Shown in pieces: positions 7,418 to 15,003 of a stretch of DNA of 15,792 nucleotides. Origin of the DNA: CAZUGH01 sp964619785 (GTDB lineage: Bacteria > Bacillota > Clostridia > Lachnospirales > Lachnospiraceae); assembly GCA_964619785.1 (NCBI GenBank), contig CAZUGH010000043.1, positions 1 through 15,792 of the forward strand, written 5' to 3'. The notes beneath the pieces were generated by a model that saw only the letters and a program-made list of their open reading frames with translations, made no database searches and had not been told where the DNA came from. Position 1 is the stretch's first letter. Each line of letters opens with the position of its first letter. Made by a program: the position numbers and the translations under genes.

Positions 7418-7446
7418 TAAAAAAACATAACGAAAGGAACATTCCT

Positions 7447-8631
7447 ATGATGAAAAAGTTGCTTTTATTCACTGGAGATATCGAGACACTTGGCTTCTTT
7501 TCCGAGCAAATGCTGCCTGCATTTACAGAGCTTGGCTATACGGTCCATCTCTACAATTTTCTCACAGATGAAGACACCATTGCGTCAGTTCGCAATTTTC
7601 TGTCTAATGGCGAGTGCACCCTGATAACCTTTAACTTTATCGGACTTTGCGGTGAGGGCTCTCAGCTTTTTGAGGAAAATGGTATCAGCTTCTGGGAACA
7701 ATACAATGTTACCTGTATCAACATCATTGTGGATCATCCTTTTTATTATCACGACCACCTACAACAGATTCCAACAAGGTACTTACAGTTTTGTGTAGAT
7801 CGGCAGCATGTTCGTTATATGGAACGATTCTATCCACATATCCGTTTAGGCGGTTATCTTCCCCTTGCGGGAACGGCACTGAATTTTCCTCAGATACCAT
7901 ATATCAAGCGAACACAAGATATCATTTTCACTGGAAACTATACTCCCCCATCTCAGTTTCAACACTATATCGACCGAAATGGGGATGAATATGCTCATTT
8001 TTATCAATTGATGATTGACGAACTTATCACACAGCCCCACCGCTCCATGGATGATGTCATGGAGCAATACATACGACAGGAAGTTGAAGACTATACCGAG
8101 GACACTTTGAAGGATTGTATGGCTAATCTGATTTTTATTGATTTGTATACTCGTTTTTTTTATCGTGGTCAGGTCATTCGGACACTCGCTGATTCTGGCA
8201 TCCCGATTCATTTATATGGTTCTGGCTGGGATCATCTAGATGTCAAGCATCGTGAAAATCTAATCATCCATGGTCCTTTAGACTCCATCGGATGCCTCCA
8301 ACAGATAGCCACGTCCAAGCTTTCACTTAATGTCATGCCATGGTTTAAAGAAGGTTTGCATGATCGTATTATGAACAGTATGCTAAATGGCGCTGTTTCT
8401 GTTAGCGACTCCTCTCTTGCAATCGAAGAAGAATTTACCAATCAAGAAACAATATGCCTCTATCAATTAGAAGAGACCAAAAAACTACCGGAACAGATTG
8501 AAGATTTACTAACTCATGAAAATGTAGCAAGTGATATTGCACAAGCTAGTAGACAGTTCTGTCTGGAACATCATACATGGGCAAATCGAGCCAAAACACT
8601 TCACAAAACCATAGAAACCTTAGATTTTTAA
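7447..8631 (+). CDS. CgeB-like / DUF3880-type glycosyltransferase
   Basis: A 394-residue cytosolic protein with the two-domain layout of GT-B glycosyltransferases of the CgeB/DUF3880 group. It has an N-terminal Rossmann-like half (MKKLLLFTGDIETLG, strands near 4-9 and 58-64, then IIVDHPFYYHDH near 93-104). The C-terminal glycosyltransferase group 1 domain (PF13524-like) includes IPIHLYGSGWD, IHGPLD, SKLSLNVMPWFKEGLHDRIMNSMLNGAVSVSD and a final LEHHTWANRAKTL. The GLHDRIMNSML block corresponds to the nucleotide-sugar-binding region of this fold. The acceptor and donor are unknown; relatives act on surface glycans or spore-coat polysaccharide. The start at 7447 has AAGGA eight bases upstream. 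An ATG at 7372 lies upstream of the predicted transcription start and has no ribosome site. The gene is transcribed alone and divergent from the phosphoesterase unit. Confidence 0.75.
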   Translation: MMKKLLLFTGDIETLGFFSEQMLPAFTELGYTVHLYNFLTDEDTIASVRNFLSNGECTLITFNFIGLCGEGSQLFEENGISFWEQYNVTCINIIVDHPFYYHDHLQQIPTRYLQFCVDRQHVRYMERFYPHIRLGGYLPLAGTALNFPQIPYIKRTQDIIFTGNYTPPSQFQHYIDRNGDEYAHFYQLMIDELITQPHRSMDDVMEQYIRQEVEDYTEDTLKDCMANLIFIDLYTRFFYRGQVIRTLADSGIPIHLYGSGWDHLDVKHRENLIIHGPLDSIGCLQQIATSKLSLNVMPWFKEGLHDRIMNSMLNGAVSVSDSSLAIEEEFTNQETICLYQLEETKKLPEQIEDLLTHENVASDIAQASRQFCLEHHTWANRAKTLHKTIETLDF

Positions 8632-8642
8632 TGATTTAACCG

Positions 8643-8671
8643 TTGCCATCTTCCCCGAACTATTCTATAAT
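8643..8671 (+). promoter_or_regulatory. Strong sigma-A promoter of asnS-asnA
   Basis: TTGCCA (8643-8648, five of six consensus bases) and a perfect TATAAT (8666-8671) are separated by 17 bases. The predicted start is near 8678, about 40 bases before the asnS ATG. The whole promoter lies within or against the hairpin that ends the upstream gene, and the short leader leaves no room for a T-box. Confidence 0.78.
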
Positions 8672-8689
8672 GATTCAGGGAAGATTTTT
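8648..8689 (+). terminator. Intrinsic terminator of the glycosyltransferase gene, overlapping the asnS promoter
   Basis: ATCTTCCC (8648-8655) pairs perfectly with GGGAAGAT (8678-8685), with an inner GAA/TTC extension after one mismatch, and TTTTT (8685-8689) follows. The loop is long (about 14-22 bases) and holds the TATAAT of the asnS promoter. The long loop makes it a weaker terminator than others in this window. Confidence 0.6.
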
Positions 8690-8719
8690 CTTATTATAAG
8701 AATGGAGGACTATAAATTT

Positions 8720-10111
8720 ATGGAATTAACAAGTATTCGTCAGTTATTCCGCGAAAGCCAGACTTACCTGGGACAACAGGTAACAGTTGGTGGATGGCTG
8801 AAAAGCATCCGTGATTCTAAAACTTTTGGATTCATGGTTGTCGGTGATGGAACATTTTTTGAACCACTTCAGGTGGTGTACAGCGATGAGCTAGAGAATT
8901 TCTCTCAGATATCTAAGTTGAATATTGGTGCTGCTGTTGTCGTTACCGGTACGCTTGTGGCAACGCCAAATGCGAAGCAGCCTTTTGAGATTCAGGCACA
9001 AGAAGTAATGATTGAAGGAATGTCAACACCTGACTACCCTCTGCAGAAAAAGCGTCACTCTCTTGAGTACCTGAGAACCATTTCACATTTACGTCCACGT
9101 ACAAATACATTTCAGGCAGTATTCCGTGTTCGTTCCTTGATTGCTTATGCCATTCATAAGTTTTTCCAGGAGAGAGAATTTGTCTATGTTCACACTCCAC
9201 TCATTACAGGAAGTGACTGTGAAGGTGCTGGTGAGATGTTCCGTGTTACCACGCTTGACTTAGCTAATCTCCCTATGACAGAAGATGGCAAGGTCAACAC
9301 ATCAAAGGACTTCTTTGGCAAGGAAACAAACCTGACTGTTAGCGGCCAGCTCAATGGTGAAACATATGCGATGGCATTCAAGAACATTTACACCTTTGGC
9401 CCTACGTTTCGTGCAGAGAATTCAAATACAACACGTCATGCCGCTGAGTTTTGGATGATTGAGCCCGAGATTGCATTTGCTGATTTGAAAGATGATATGA
9501 TACTCGCCGAATCTATGCTCAAATTTGTAATCACTTATGTACTTGAGAATGCACCGGAAGAGATGGCATTTTTCAATCAGTTCATTGACAAAGGATTGTT
9601 AGAACGTCTTCAAGGTGTTGTAAATTCCGATTTCGCTCATGTGACGTATACCGAAGCAATTGAGATTCTTGAAAAAGTAAATGACCGTTTTGAATATAAA
9701 GTTAAATGGGGTATCGACCTTCAGACTGAACATGAGAGATATCTCACAGAAGAAGTGTATAAACGCCCTGTCTTTGTAACGGATTATCCAAAAGAAATTA
9801 AAGCTTTCTATATGAAGATGAATGAAGACAATAAAACAGTTGCAGCGATGGATTGTCTCGTTCCAGGCATCGGTGAAATCATCGGTGGTAGTCAACGTGA
9901 AGATGACTATGACAAGCTCGTAACACGTATGAATGAATGTGGGCTGAATCAAGAAGACTATGACTTCTATCTCGATCTACGCAAATATGGTTCTGCTCGT
10001 CATGCGGGATTTGGTCTCGGTTTTGAGCGTTGCGTCATGTATCTGACCGGTATGTCCAACATTCGTGACGTCATTCCATTTCCTCGTACTGTTGGTAACT
10101 GTGACTTATAG
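8720..10111 (+). CDS. asnS: Asparaginyl-tRNA synthetase
   Basis: This class IIb synthetase charges tRNA-Asn with asparagine in the cytosol. The 463 residues match the usual bacterial length. An OB-fold anticodon-binding domain (about 10-100, VTVGGWLKSIRDSKTFGF) precedes the catalytic domain with VHTPLITGSDCEGAGEMF (157-174), motif 2 TFRAENSNTTRHAAEFWMIEPE (229-250) and motif 3 GFGLGFERCVMYLTGMSNIRD (430-450). The C-terminus after PFPRT is typical. GEMFRVTT and the insert-bearing middle section identify AsnRS rather than AspRS. The ATG at 8720 is chosen because GGAGG (8704-8708) precedes it. The in-frame ATG at 8702 overlaps that site and would add six non-conserved residues. asnA follows after 17 bases, so asparagine synthesis and charging are co-expressed. 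Confidence 0.97.
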   Translation: MELTSIRQLFRESQTYLGQQVTVGGWLKSIRDSKTFGFMVVGDGTFFEPLQVVYSDELENFSQISKLNIGAAVVVTGTLVATPNAKQPFEIQAQEVMIEGMSTPDYPLQKKRHSLEYLRTISHLRPRTNTFQAVFRVRSLIAYAIHKFFQEREFVYVHTPLITGSDCEGAGEMFRVTTLDLANLPMTEDGKVNTSKDFFGKETNLTVSGQLNGETYAMAFKNIYTFGPTFRAENSNTTRHAAEFWMIEPEIAFADLKDDMILAESMLKFVITYVLENAPEEMAFFNQFIDKGLLERLQGVVNSDFAHVTYTEAIEILEKVNDRFEYKVKWGIDLQTEHERYLTEEVYKRPVFVTDYPKEIKAFYMKMNEDNKTVAAMDCLVPGIGEIIGGSQREDDYDKLVTRMNECGLNQEDYDFYLDLRKYGSARHAGFGLGFERCVMYLTGMSNIRDVIPFPRTVGNCDL

Positions 10112-10128
10112 AAAGGCGATATTGAATT

Positions 10129-11139
10129 ATGAGTAAATTAATTATTCCAGAGAACTACAACTCACCTCTTGATATCAAGGAGACAGAAGTAGCAATCAAG
10201 CTTGTAAAAGACTTTTATGAAAAAGCATTGGCTCTACACATGCACCTTACACGTGTATCTGCACCACTTTTTGTAGCACCAGAAACAGGATTAAATGATA
10301 ACTTAAATGGAATAGAACGTCCTGTATCTTTTGGTATCAAAGAACAAAACGACAAATCAGTTGAGATTGTTCATTCCCTGGCAAAATGGAAACGTCTTGC
10401 ATTAAAGCGTTATCATTTTCCTGCTGGAGAAGGCTTATACACTGATATGAACGCCATCCGCAGAGACGAAGACACAGACAATATTCACTCCATCTTTGTT
10501 GACCAATGGGATTGGGAACGTATCATCAACAAGGAAGAACGAACCGAAGCTACCTTAAAGCATATGGTTCGCAGAATTTATCAATCTCTGAAAGAAACCG
10601 AAGACTACATTGCCAATCAGTACTCCTATATTCAACCTTTTTTACCAATGAATATCACCTTTGTGACCACGCAGGAACTTGAAAATCTATATCCTGATTT
10701 AAGTGCAAAAGAACGTGAATACAAAGCCGCCAAGGAATATGGAGCCATTTTCCTCATGCAGATTGGTGACAAACTTGCTTCTGGCAAGCCTCATGACGGC
10801 AGAGCACCCGACTATGATGATTGGAGTCTAAACGGTGATATCATTGTATATTATCCTATTTTGGATATTGCATTAGAATTATCATCTATGGGTATTCGTG
10901 TCGATGAAGACGCTTTGATGAGTCAATTAGAGAAAGCAGGCTGCACGGAACGTAAGGAGCTTCCTTTTCAGAAAATGATTCTTGAGGGACAGGTTCCATA
11001 TACCATCGGTGGTGGAATTGGTCAATCACGTATCTGTATGTTTTTCCTTCGTAAAGCTCACATCGGAGAGGTTCAATCTTCTCTGTGGCCAGAAGATATG
11101 ATGGATGAAGCTGAGAAAAATGGAATTTCACTTCTCTAA
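10129..11139 (+). CDS. asnA: Aspartate-ammonia ligase (asparagine synthetase A)
   Basis: This ATP-dependent enzyme makes asparagine, AMP and pyrophosphate from aspartate and free ammonium in the cytosol. It is built on the class II aminoacyl-tRNA synthetase catalytic fold. The 336-residue length is standard (about 330). Signatures include SAPLFVAPETGLNDNLNG (44-61), ERPVSFGI, HSLAKWKRLAL (82-92), GLYTDMNAIRRDED (102-115), HSIFVDQWDWE (120-130) and the motif-3-like GGGIGQSRICMFFLRKAHIGEVQ near the C-terminus. It sits 17 bases behind asnS with an AAAGG site and is probably in the same transcript. The pair supplies and uses asparagine for translation. I see no terminator directly after it; the ZTP-riboswitch terminator follows about 110 bases later. 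Confidence 0.97.
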   Translation: MSKLIIPENYNSPLDIKETEVAIKLVKDFYEKALALHMHLTRVSAPLFVAPETGLNDNLNGIERPVSFGIKEQNDKSVEIVHSLAKWKRLALKRYHFPAGEGLYTDMNAIRRDEDTDNIHSIFVDQWDWERIINKEERTEATLKHMVRRIYQSLKETEDYIANQYSYIQPFLPMNITFVTTQELENLYPDLSAKEREYKAAKEYGAIFLMQIGDKLASGKPHDGRAPDYDDWSLNGDIIVYYPILDIALELSSMGIRVDEDALMSQLEKAGCTERKELPFQKMILEGQVPYTIGGGIGQSRICMFFLRKAHIGEVQSSLWPEDMMDEAEKNGISLL

Positions 11140-11151
11140 TTTGAATTAGCT

Positions 11152-11177
11152 ATTGAAATTCGACAAAAAATAGTATA
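11152..11177 (+). promoter_or_regulatory. Possible promoter upstream of the ZTP riboswitch
   Basis: TTGAAA shortly after the asnA stop is followed by a TAGTATATTCT stretch, giving either TATATT at 15 bases or TATTCT at 17 bases. Either would start the transcript just before riboswitch helix P1 (from 11192). Neither match is strong, so the riboswitch could also be reached by read-through from asnA. Confidence 0.35.
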
Positions 11178-11191
11178 TTCTAAAGATAGAT

Positions 11192-11289
11192 TTCATACGA
11201 CTGGCGAATCAGTGGGAGCACCCATAGGGAGTATGAAGAATATCGAAGCCGATCGCCTGGGCAGCCTTAGGGTTACCCAGGCGATTTTT
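11192..11289 (+). ncRNA. ZTP (pfl) riboswitch with intrinsic-terminator expression platform
   Basis: This cis-acting RNA senses ZMP/ZTP, the AICAR ribotides that build up when 10-formyl-THF is limiting. The conserved pfl features are visible. P1 is TTCATAC (11192-11198) with GTATGAA (11231-11237). The GACTGGCG core follows P1 at 11199-11206. P2 is GTGGG (11212-11216) with CCCAT (11221-11225), then the AGGGAG element (11226-11231). After a short linker comes the hallmark CGCCTGGGCA (11254-11263). GGCG (11203-11206) and CGCC (11254-11257) are complementary, consistent with the aptamer's pseudoknot. The hallmark is also the 5' arm of the terminator, so ligand binding should prevent termination and turn on the two purine genes downstream. 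Confidence 0.93.
11252..11289 (+). terminator. Riboswitch-controlled intrinsic terminator
   Basis: A perfect 10-bp stem, ATCGCCTGGG (11252-11261) with CCCAGGCGAT (11276-11285), is followed by TTTTT (11285-11289). Its left arm contains nearly all of the ZTP-binding element, so the aptamer and the terminator are mutually exclusive folds. This is a transcription-attenuation switch that is off without ligand. Confidence 0.92.
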
Positions 11290-11331
11290 GCGTAGGTAAC
11301 ACTCAAATTTTTTCAGAAAAGGAGAATGAAC

Positions 11332-12045
11332 ATGCAGAAATTATCACTGGAAAATGAACTGAAGAACAATGCTTATCCAGGAAGAGGAATTGTCATCGGC
11401 AAATCTCTAGATGGCAAACACGCTGTAACCGCTTATTTCATTATGGGACGAAGCGAAAACAGCCGTAATCGAGTATTTGTAACGGAGGGAGAAGGAATCC
11501 GCACGGAAGCTTATGACCCTTCTAAACTAGAAGATCCAAGTTTGATTATCTATGCTCCTGTTCGTGTTTTGGGAAACAAGACAATCGTTACCAATGGGGA
11601 TCAGACCGATACAATCTACGAGTTAATGGACAAACAGCAGACATTTGAGCAGTCCCTTCGCACGAGAGAATTTGAGCCAGATGGTCCAAACTACACTCCT
11701 CGAATCTCTGGAATTATGCACGTTGACCAAGGTACCTTTAACTATGGGATGTCAATCCTAAAGAGTAACAATGGCAATCCTGACGCATGTAACCGTTACA
11801 CATTTGCCTATAGTGATCCGGTTGCTGGTGAAGGACATTTCATTCATACTTATATGTGTGATGGCAATCCACTTCCAAGTTTTGAAGGTGAGCCTAAACT
11901 TGTAGAAATTCCAAATGATATGAAAACATTCACGAATATGCTTTGGAACAGTCTCAACGAAGATAATAAAGTTTCCCTCTTCGTTCGATACATTGATATT
12001 GAGACAGGTAAATACGAATCAACAATTGTAAACAAAAACAAATAA
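11332..12045 (+). CDS. purO: Archaeal-type IMP cyclohydrolase (PurO family, PF07826)
   Basis: This cytosolic enzyme carries out the last step of purine synthesis, closing the ring of FAICAR to give IMP. It is a stand-alone protein of the archaeal PurO fold, unrelated to the N-terminal half of ordinary bacterial PurH. The 237 residues open with YPGRGIVIGKSLDGKHAVTAYFIMGRSENSRNRVF, the family's characteristic start (NTN-hydrolase-like fold). TYDP-like and PNYTPRISGI segments follow. The start at 11332 is preferred because GGAG (11321-11324) lies seven bases before it. The ATG at 11326 is only one base from that site and would add two residues. It is the first gene after the ZTP riboswitch, and the AICAR transformylase gene follows after 14 bases. 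Together they replace the usual fused PurH. Activity is inferred from family and context. Confidence 0.88.
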   Translation: MQKLSLENELKNNAYPGRGIVIGKSLDGKHAVTAYFIMGRSENSRNRVFVTEGEGIRTEAYDPSKLEDPSLIIYAPVRVLGNKTIVTNGDQTDTIYELMDKQQTFEQSLRTREFEPDGPNYTPRISGIMHVDQGTFNYGMSILKSNNGNPDACNRYTFAYSDPVAGEGHFIHTYMCDGNPLPSFEGEPKLVEIPNDMKTFTNMLWNSLNEDNKVSLFVRYIDIETGKYESTIVNKNK

Positions 12046-12059
12046 GGAGAATCATTCAA

Positions 12060-13235
12060 ATGAAAGAATTAGAATTGAAATATGGTTGTAACCCAAATCA
12101 AAAACCATCCCGTATCTACAAAGAAAACGGAGAACTTCCTATCAAGGTATTAAACGGTAAACCAGGTTATATCAATTTCTTAGATGCCTTGAATGGCTGG
12201 CAGTTAGTAAAAGAACTTAAAAAAGCAACATCTCTTCCTGCTGCTACTTCATTCAAACACGTTTCACCTGCTGGTGCTGCTGTTGGACTCCCACTTACGG
12301 AAGTAGAAGCTAAAATCTACTGGGTAGATGATCTGGGTGAATTATCCCCTCTTGCTTGTGCATACTCGAGAGCCCGTGGTGCGGACCGTATGTCTTCCTA
12401 CGGTGACTTCATCGCATTATCTGATGTCTGTGATGTTTCCACAGCACAAGTTATCAAGAGAGAGTTTTCAGACGGTATCATCGCACCTGGTTATGACCCA
12501 GAAGCTCTTGAATTATTAAAAGACAAGAAAAAAGGAACTTATGCTATCATTCAGATTGATCCGGACTATGTACCAGAACCAATCGAGCATAAAGAAGTAT
12601 ACGGTATCACCTTTGAGCAGGGACGTAACGAATTAAACATCGACCGCGATTTCTTATCAAATGTCGTTACAAACAACAAGGAACTTCCAGACTCAGCTAA
12701 GATTGATATGATTATTTCTCTGATTACACTAAAATATACTCAGTCAAACTCTGTTTGTTTTGTTAAAGGTGGACAGGCAATCGGAATTGGTGCTGGACAG
12801 CAGTCCCGTATCCACTGTACAAGACTTGCAGGAAGCAAGGCTGACAACTGGCTTCTTCGCCAATCTCCACAGGTACTCAACCTTCCATTCATCGAAGGTA
12901 TGAAGCGTGCAAACCGTGACAATGCCATCGACCTTTATATTGGCGAGGATTATATGGATGTACTTGCTGATGGTCAGTGGGAGCAAGTATTTACTGAAAA
13001 GCCTCCTGTATTCACAAAAGAAGAAAAAGATGCATGGTTAAGCAAAGCTACCGGCGTTACTCTTGGTTCCGATGCCTTCTTCCCATTCGATGATAACATT
13101 GAAAGAGCTTATCGTAGTGGTGTTCGTTACATCGCTCAGCCAGGCGGTTCAATCCGCGACAACGATGTGATTGATGCATGTAATAAACACAATATCGCAA
13201 TGTGTTTCACGGGTATTCGTTTATTCCATCACTAA
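12060..13235 (+). CDS. purH: Stand-alone AICAR transformylase (PurH C-terminal-type)
   Basis: This enzyme transfers a formyl group from 10-formyl-THF to AICAR (ZMP) to give FAICAR, the penultimate step to IMP, in the cytosol. The 391 residues correspond only to the transformylase part of PurH; the N-terminal IMP cyclohydrolase domain is absent. The catalytic Lys-His pair is in SFKHVSPAGAAVG (K66, H67). SRARGADRMSSYGDFIALSD (103-122), KYTQSNSV (225-232) and GIGAGQQSRIHCTRLAGSKADNW (242-264) are the folate and AICAR site blocks. Some authors call such split genes purV. It follows the purO-type gene by 14 bases, with an AAGGAG site in the gap. Its substrate is the ligand sensed by the upstream riboswitch. 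A strong terminator ends the unit. Confidence 0.93.
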   Translation: MKELELKYGCNPNQKPSRIYKENGELPIKVLNGKPGYINFLDALNGWQLVKELKKATSLPAATSFKHVSPAGAAVGLPLTEVEAKIYWVDDLGELSPLACAYSRARGADRMSSYGDFIALSDVCDVSTAQVIKREFSDGIIAPGYDPEALELLKDKKKGTYAIIQIDPDYVPEPIEHKEVYGITFEQGRNELNIDRDFLSNVVTNNKELPDSAKIDMIISLITLKYTQSNSVCFVKGGQAIGIGAGQQSRIHCTRLAGSKADNWLLRQSPQVLNLPFIEGMKRANRDNAIDLYIGEDYMDVLADGQWEQVFTEKPPVFTKEEKDAWLSKATGVTLGSDAFFPFDDNIERAYRSGVRYIAQPGGSIRDNDVIDACNKHNIAMCFTGIRLFHH

Positions 13236-13248
13236 GACATATGAACAC

Positions 13249-13287
13249 AAAAAGTGCTGCCTTACAAATTGTAAAGCAGCACTTTTT
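13249..13287. terminator. Bidirectional terminator between the purine unit and the thiazole operon
   Basis: AAAAAGTGCTGC (13249-13260) pairs perfectly with GCAGCACTTTTT (13276-13287) over 12 bp, with an inner TTAC/GTAA extension after one C-A mismatch. T runs occur on both strands, so it ends both the plus-strand purine transcript and the minus-strand thiazole transcript. The minus-strand gene's stop codon (13288-13286) overlaps the base of the stem. Confidence 0.92.
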
Positions 13288-13843
13288 ATAATGTTGCAAA
13301 ATATGACATCATACAGTATCCACTAGCACCTGTTGCAAGAACGGCATTGATTCGCTCTTTTGTAATCCCTCCTAGTGCATACACCGGAATATGAACTGCA
13401 CTTACAACTTCCTCGAGAAAATGAAGTCCTCTAGGTTCAACACCCTTCTTACAATCCGTCGGGTAAATATGACTCGCCGTAACATAATTAGCCCCAAGCT
13501 TCTCGGCCTCTATCGCTTCTTCTACAGAATGTGTCGAAGCACCCACTAAATCAAAATCAGACACATCCTCCCGACGCAGCATATCCATTGGCAAATGTAT
13601 CTTCCGTTGGTTCAACTGTCTCGCCACTTTCACCTGCGTATGCAGAATCAGTGTTGTTTCATATGGTTTGAGCACTTCCTTTACTTGACTTGCCAAATCT
13701 CGATACTCAGCCTCAGTCAAATCTTTCTCACGTAGAATCACTGCCCCTACATCTGCTTTCGCCATTCTCTCCACCTGTACTAGAAAATCTCGCTCACACA
13801 AATGACGATTGGTGATAGCGATTGCCTTAGGATACATACACAT
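13286..13843 (-). CDS. tenI: TenI-like thiazole tautomerase (ThiE superfamily)
   Basis: TenI isomerises the thiazole phosphate carboxylate made by ThiG into the aromatic tautomer used by ThiE. The 185-residue (beta-alpha)8-type protein belongs to the ThiE/TenI superfamily. ThiE's Asn-Asp pyrophosphate/Mg dyad is not seen: the corresponding strand reads LILHTQ (65-70). The stretch ASTHSVEEAIEAEKLGANYVTASHIYPTDCKKG closely matches what I recall of Bacillus subtilis TenI, including the TDCKKG block and the catalytic His of GHVF, here H125. ILREK (37-41) and PVYALGGI (153-160) are superfamily motifs. It is the last gene of the minus-strand unit and overlaps thiH by about 17 bases (or 11 if it starts at Met3), with no clear ribosome site, so translational coupling is likely. 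A degenerate or dual-function ThiE cannot be excluded. Confidence 0.78.
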   Translation of the reverse strand: MCMYPKAIAITNRHLCERDFLVQVERMAKADVGAVILREKDLTEAEYRDLASQVKEVLKPYETTLILHTQVKVARQLNQRKIHLPMDMLRREDVSDFDLVGASTHSVEEAIEAEKLGANYVTASHIYPTDCKKGVEPRGLHFLEEVVSAVHIPVYALGGITKERINAVLATGASGYCMMSYFATL

Positions 13844-14993
13844 AATCGTTAGTTACTGGTTGTAACCCTTGATCAATAATCGCCTGATGTACTTCTTCAA
13901 ATGTTCGATTATCAGCAATCTCAAACTGATCATCACCTTTTTCCTCTTCCTCAGTATGACTTCCGATACCCGTACTAACACCAGCAGAAATCTTGGTAGC
14001 TGCCAAACCAATAATATGGTCTCTAAACTCAGCACGTTCTCTCGTCGATATCGTAATACTAGCAAATGGCATAAAAAGTCGATATGCGGTAATCACCTGT
14101 AAAAGCTGTGGTTCATGAACATCCTTTGGATTTATCTTATCATTATTAATAATCGGACGCAGTCTAGGACAGGAAAATGCAATCTCAGCATGTGGATATT
14201 TTCGTTGAATCAGATAAGCATGAGTTCCTGTTGCAAATGCATCTTTACGGAAATCATCTAAGCCTAACAATGCTGCAAATCCAACACCACGCATTCCTCC
14301 CATCAGGGCACGCTCCTGTGCATTGACACGATAAGGGAAAATTCTTTTATGACCAGCCAGATGCAATGTCTCATATTTATCTGAATTATATGTCTCCTGG
14401 AACACAGTCACATAATCTGCACCACATTCGTGAACATACTTATACTCATCCGAATTCATCGGATATACCTCTAGCCCAACCATTTTGAAGTACTTATGTG
14501 CAATTTTACATGCTTCTCCGATGTATTCCACATTGGACCATTTTCTACTCTCGCCTGTCAATAGCAAAATTTCTTCAATTCCTGTCTTAGCGATGGCTTC
14601 CATCTCTTTCTCGATTTCAGCTGCATTCAACTTAGCACGGCGAATATTATTATGACAATTGAAGCCACAATAGATACAATAATTCTCACAATAATTTGAG
14701 ATATAGAGAGGGGTAAACATGTAAACAGAATTACCAAAATGCTTTCTCGTTTCAACCGTTGCCATCTCTGCCATTTCCTCAAGAAATTCCTCTGCTGCAG
14801 GTGACAATAATGCCGCGAAATCCTCTAAATTCCGCACTTCATGATCCAACGCACGACGAACATCACTAGCTGTGTACACACTAGGATCATACGCTTCCAT
14901 CTTGTCAATAACGGTATTTCGAATTGTCTCATCAATGACTTCCATACCATCCATATATTCCATATGATTTACTCTTTTTTCTTCCATGATCAT
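13827..14993 (-). CDS. thiH: 2-iminoacetate synthase (radical SAM tyrosine lyase ThiH)
   Basis: This oxygen-sensitive radical SAM enzyme splits tyrosine into p-cresol and dehydroglycine (2-iminoacetate), the C-N unit ThiG needs for the thiamine thiazole. The [4Fe-4S] motif CENYCIYC (C-x3-C-x2-C, residues 102-109 from the chosen start) is preceded by the typical FTPLYISNY. LLLTGESR, YPMNSDEYKYVHECGADYVTVFQETYN and AFATGTHAYLIQRKYPHAEIAFSCPRLRP confirm ThiH over other radical SAM lyases. Use of ThiH instead of glycine oxidase ThiO points to an anaerobe. Three in-frame ATGs follow the AAGGAG site: 14999 abuts it, 14993 is six bases away and is chosen, and 14987 is possible. The ribosome site overlaps the end of thiG, and the next gene overlaps the 3' end. 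Confidence 0.96.
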   Translation of the reverse strand: MIMEEKRVNHMEYMDGMEVIDETIRNTVIDKMEAYDPSVYTASDVRRALDHEVRNLEDFAALLSPAAEEFLEEMAEMATVETRKHFGNSVYMFTPLYISNYCENYCIYCGFNCHNNIRRAKLNAAEIEKEMEAIAKTGIEEILLLTGESRKWSNVEYIGEACKIAHKYFKMVGLEVYPMNSDEYKYVHECGADYVTVFQETYNSDKYETLHLAGHKRIFPYRVNAQERALMGGMRGVGFAALLGLDDFRKDAFATGTHAYLIQRKYPHAEIAFSCPRLRPIINNDKINPKDVHEPQLLQVITAYRLFMPFASITISTRERAEFRDHIIGLAATKISAGVSTGIGSHTEEEEKGDDQFEIADNRTFEEVHQAIIDQGLQPVTNDYVYVS

Positions 14994-15003
14994 CCTCATC
15001 TCC

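Noticed and set aside
13286..13843. Annotating the gene as thiE (thiamine phosphate synthase)
   Set aside because: The Asn-Asp pyrophosphate/Mg region of ThiE is replaced, and the TDCKKG block with its preceding His matches TenI. Kept only as an alternative.
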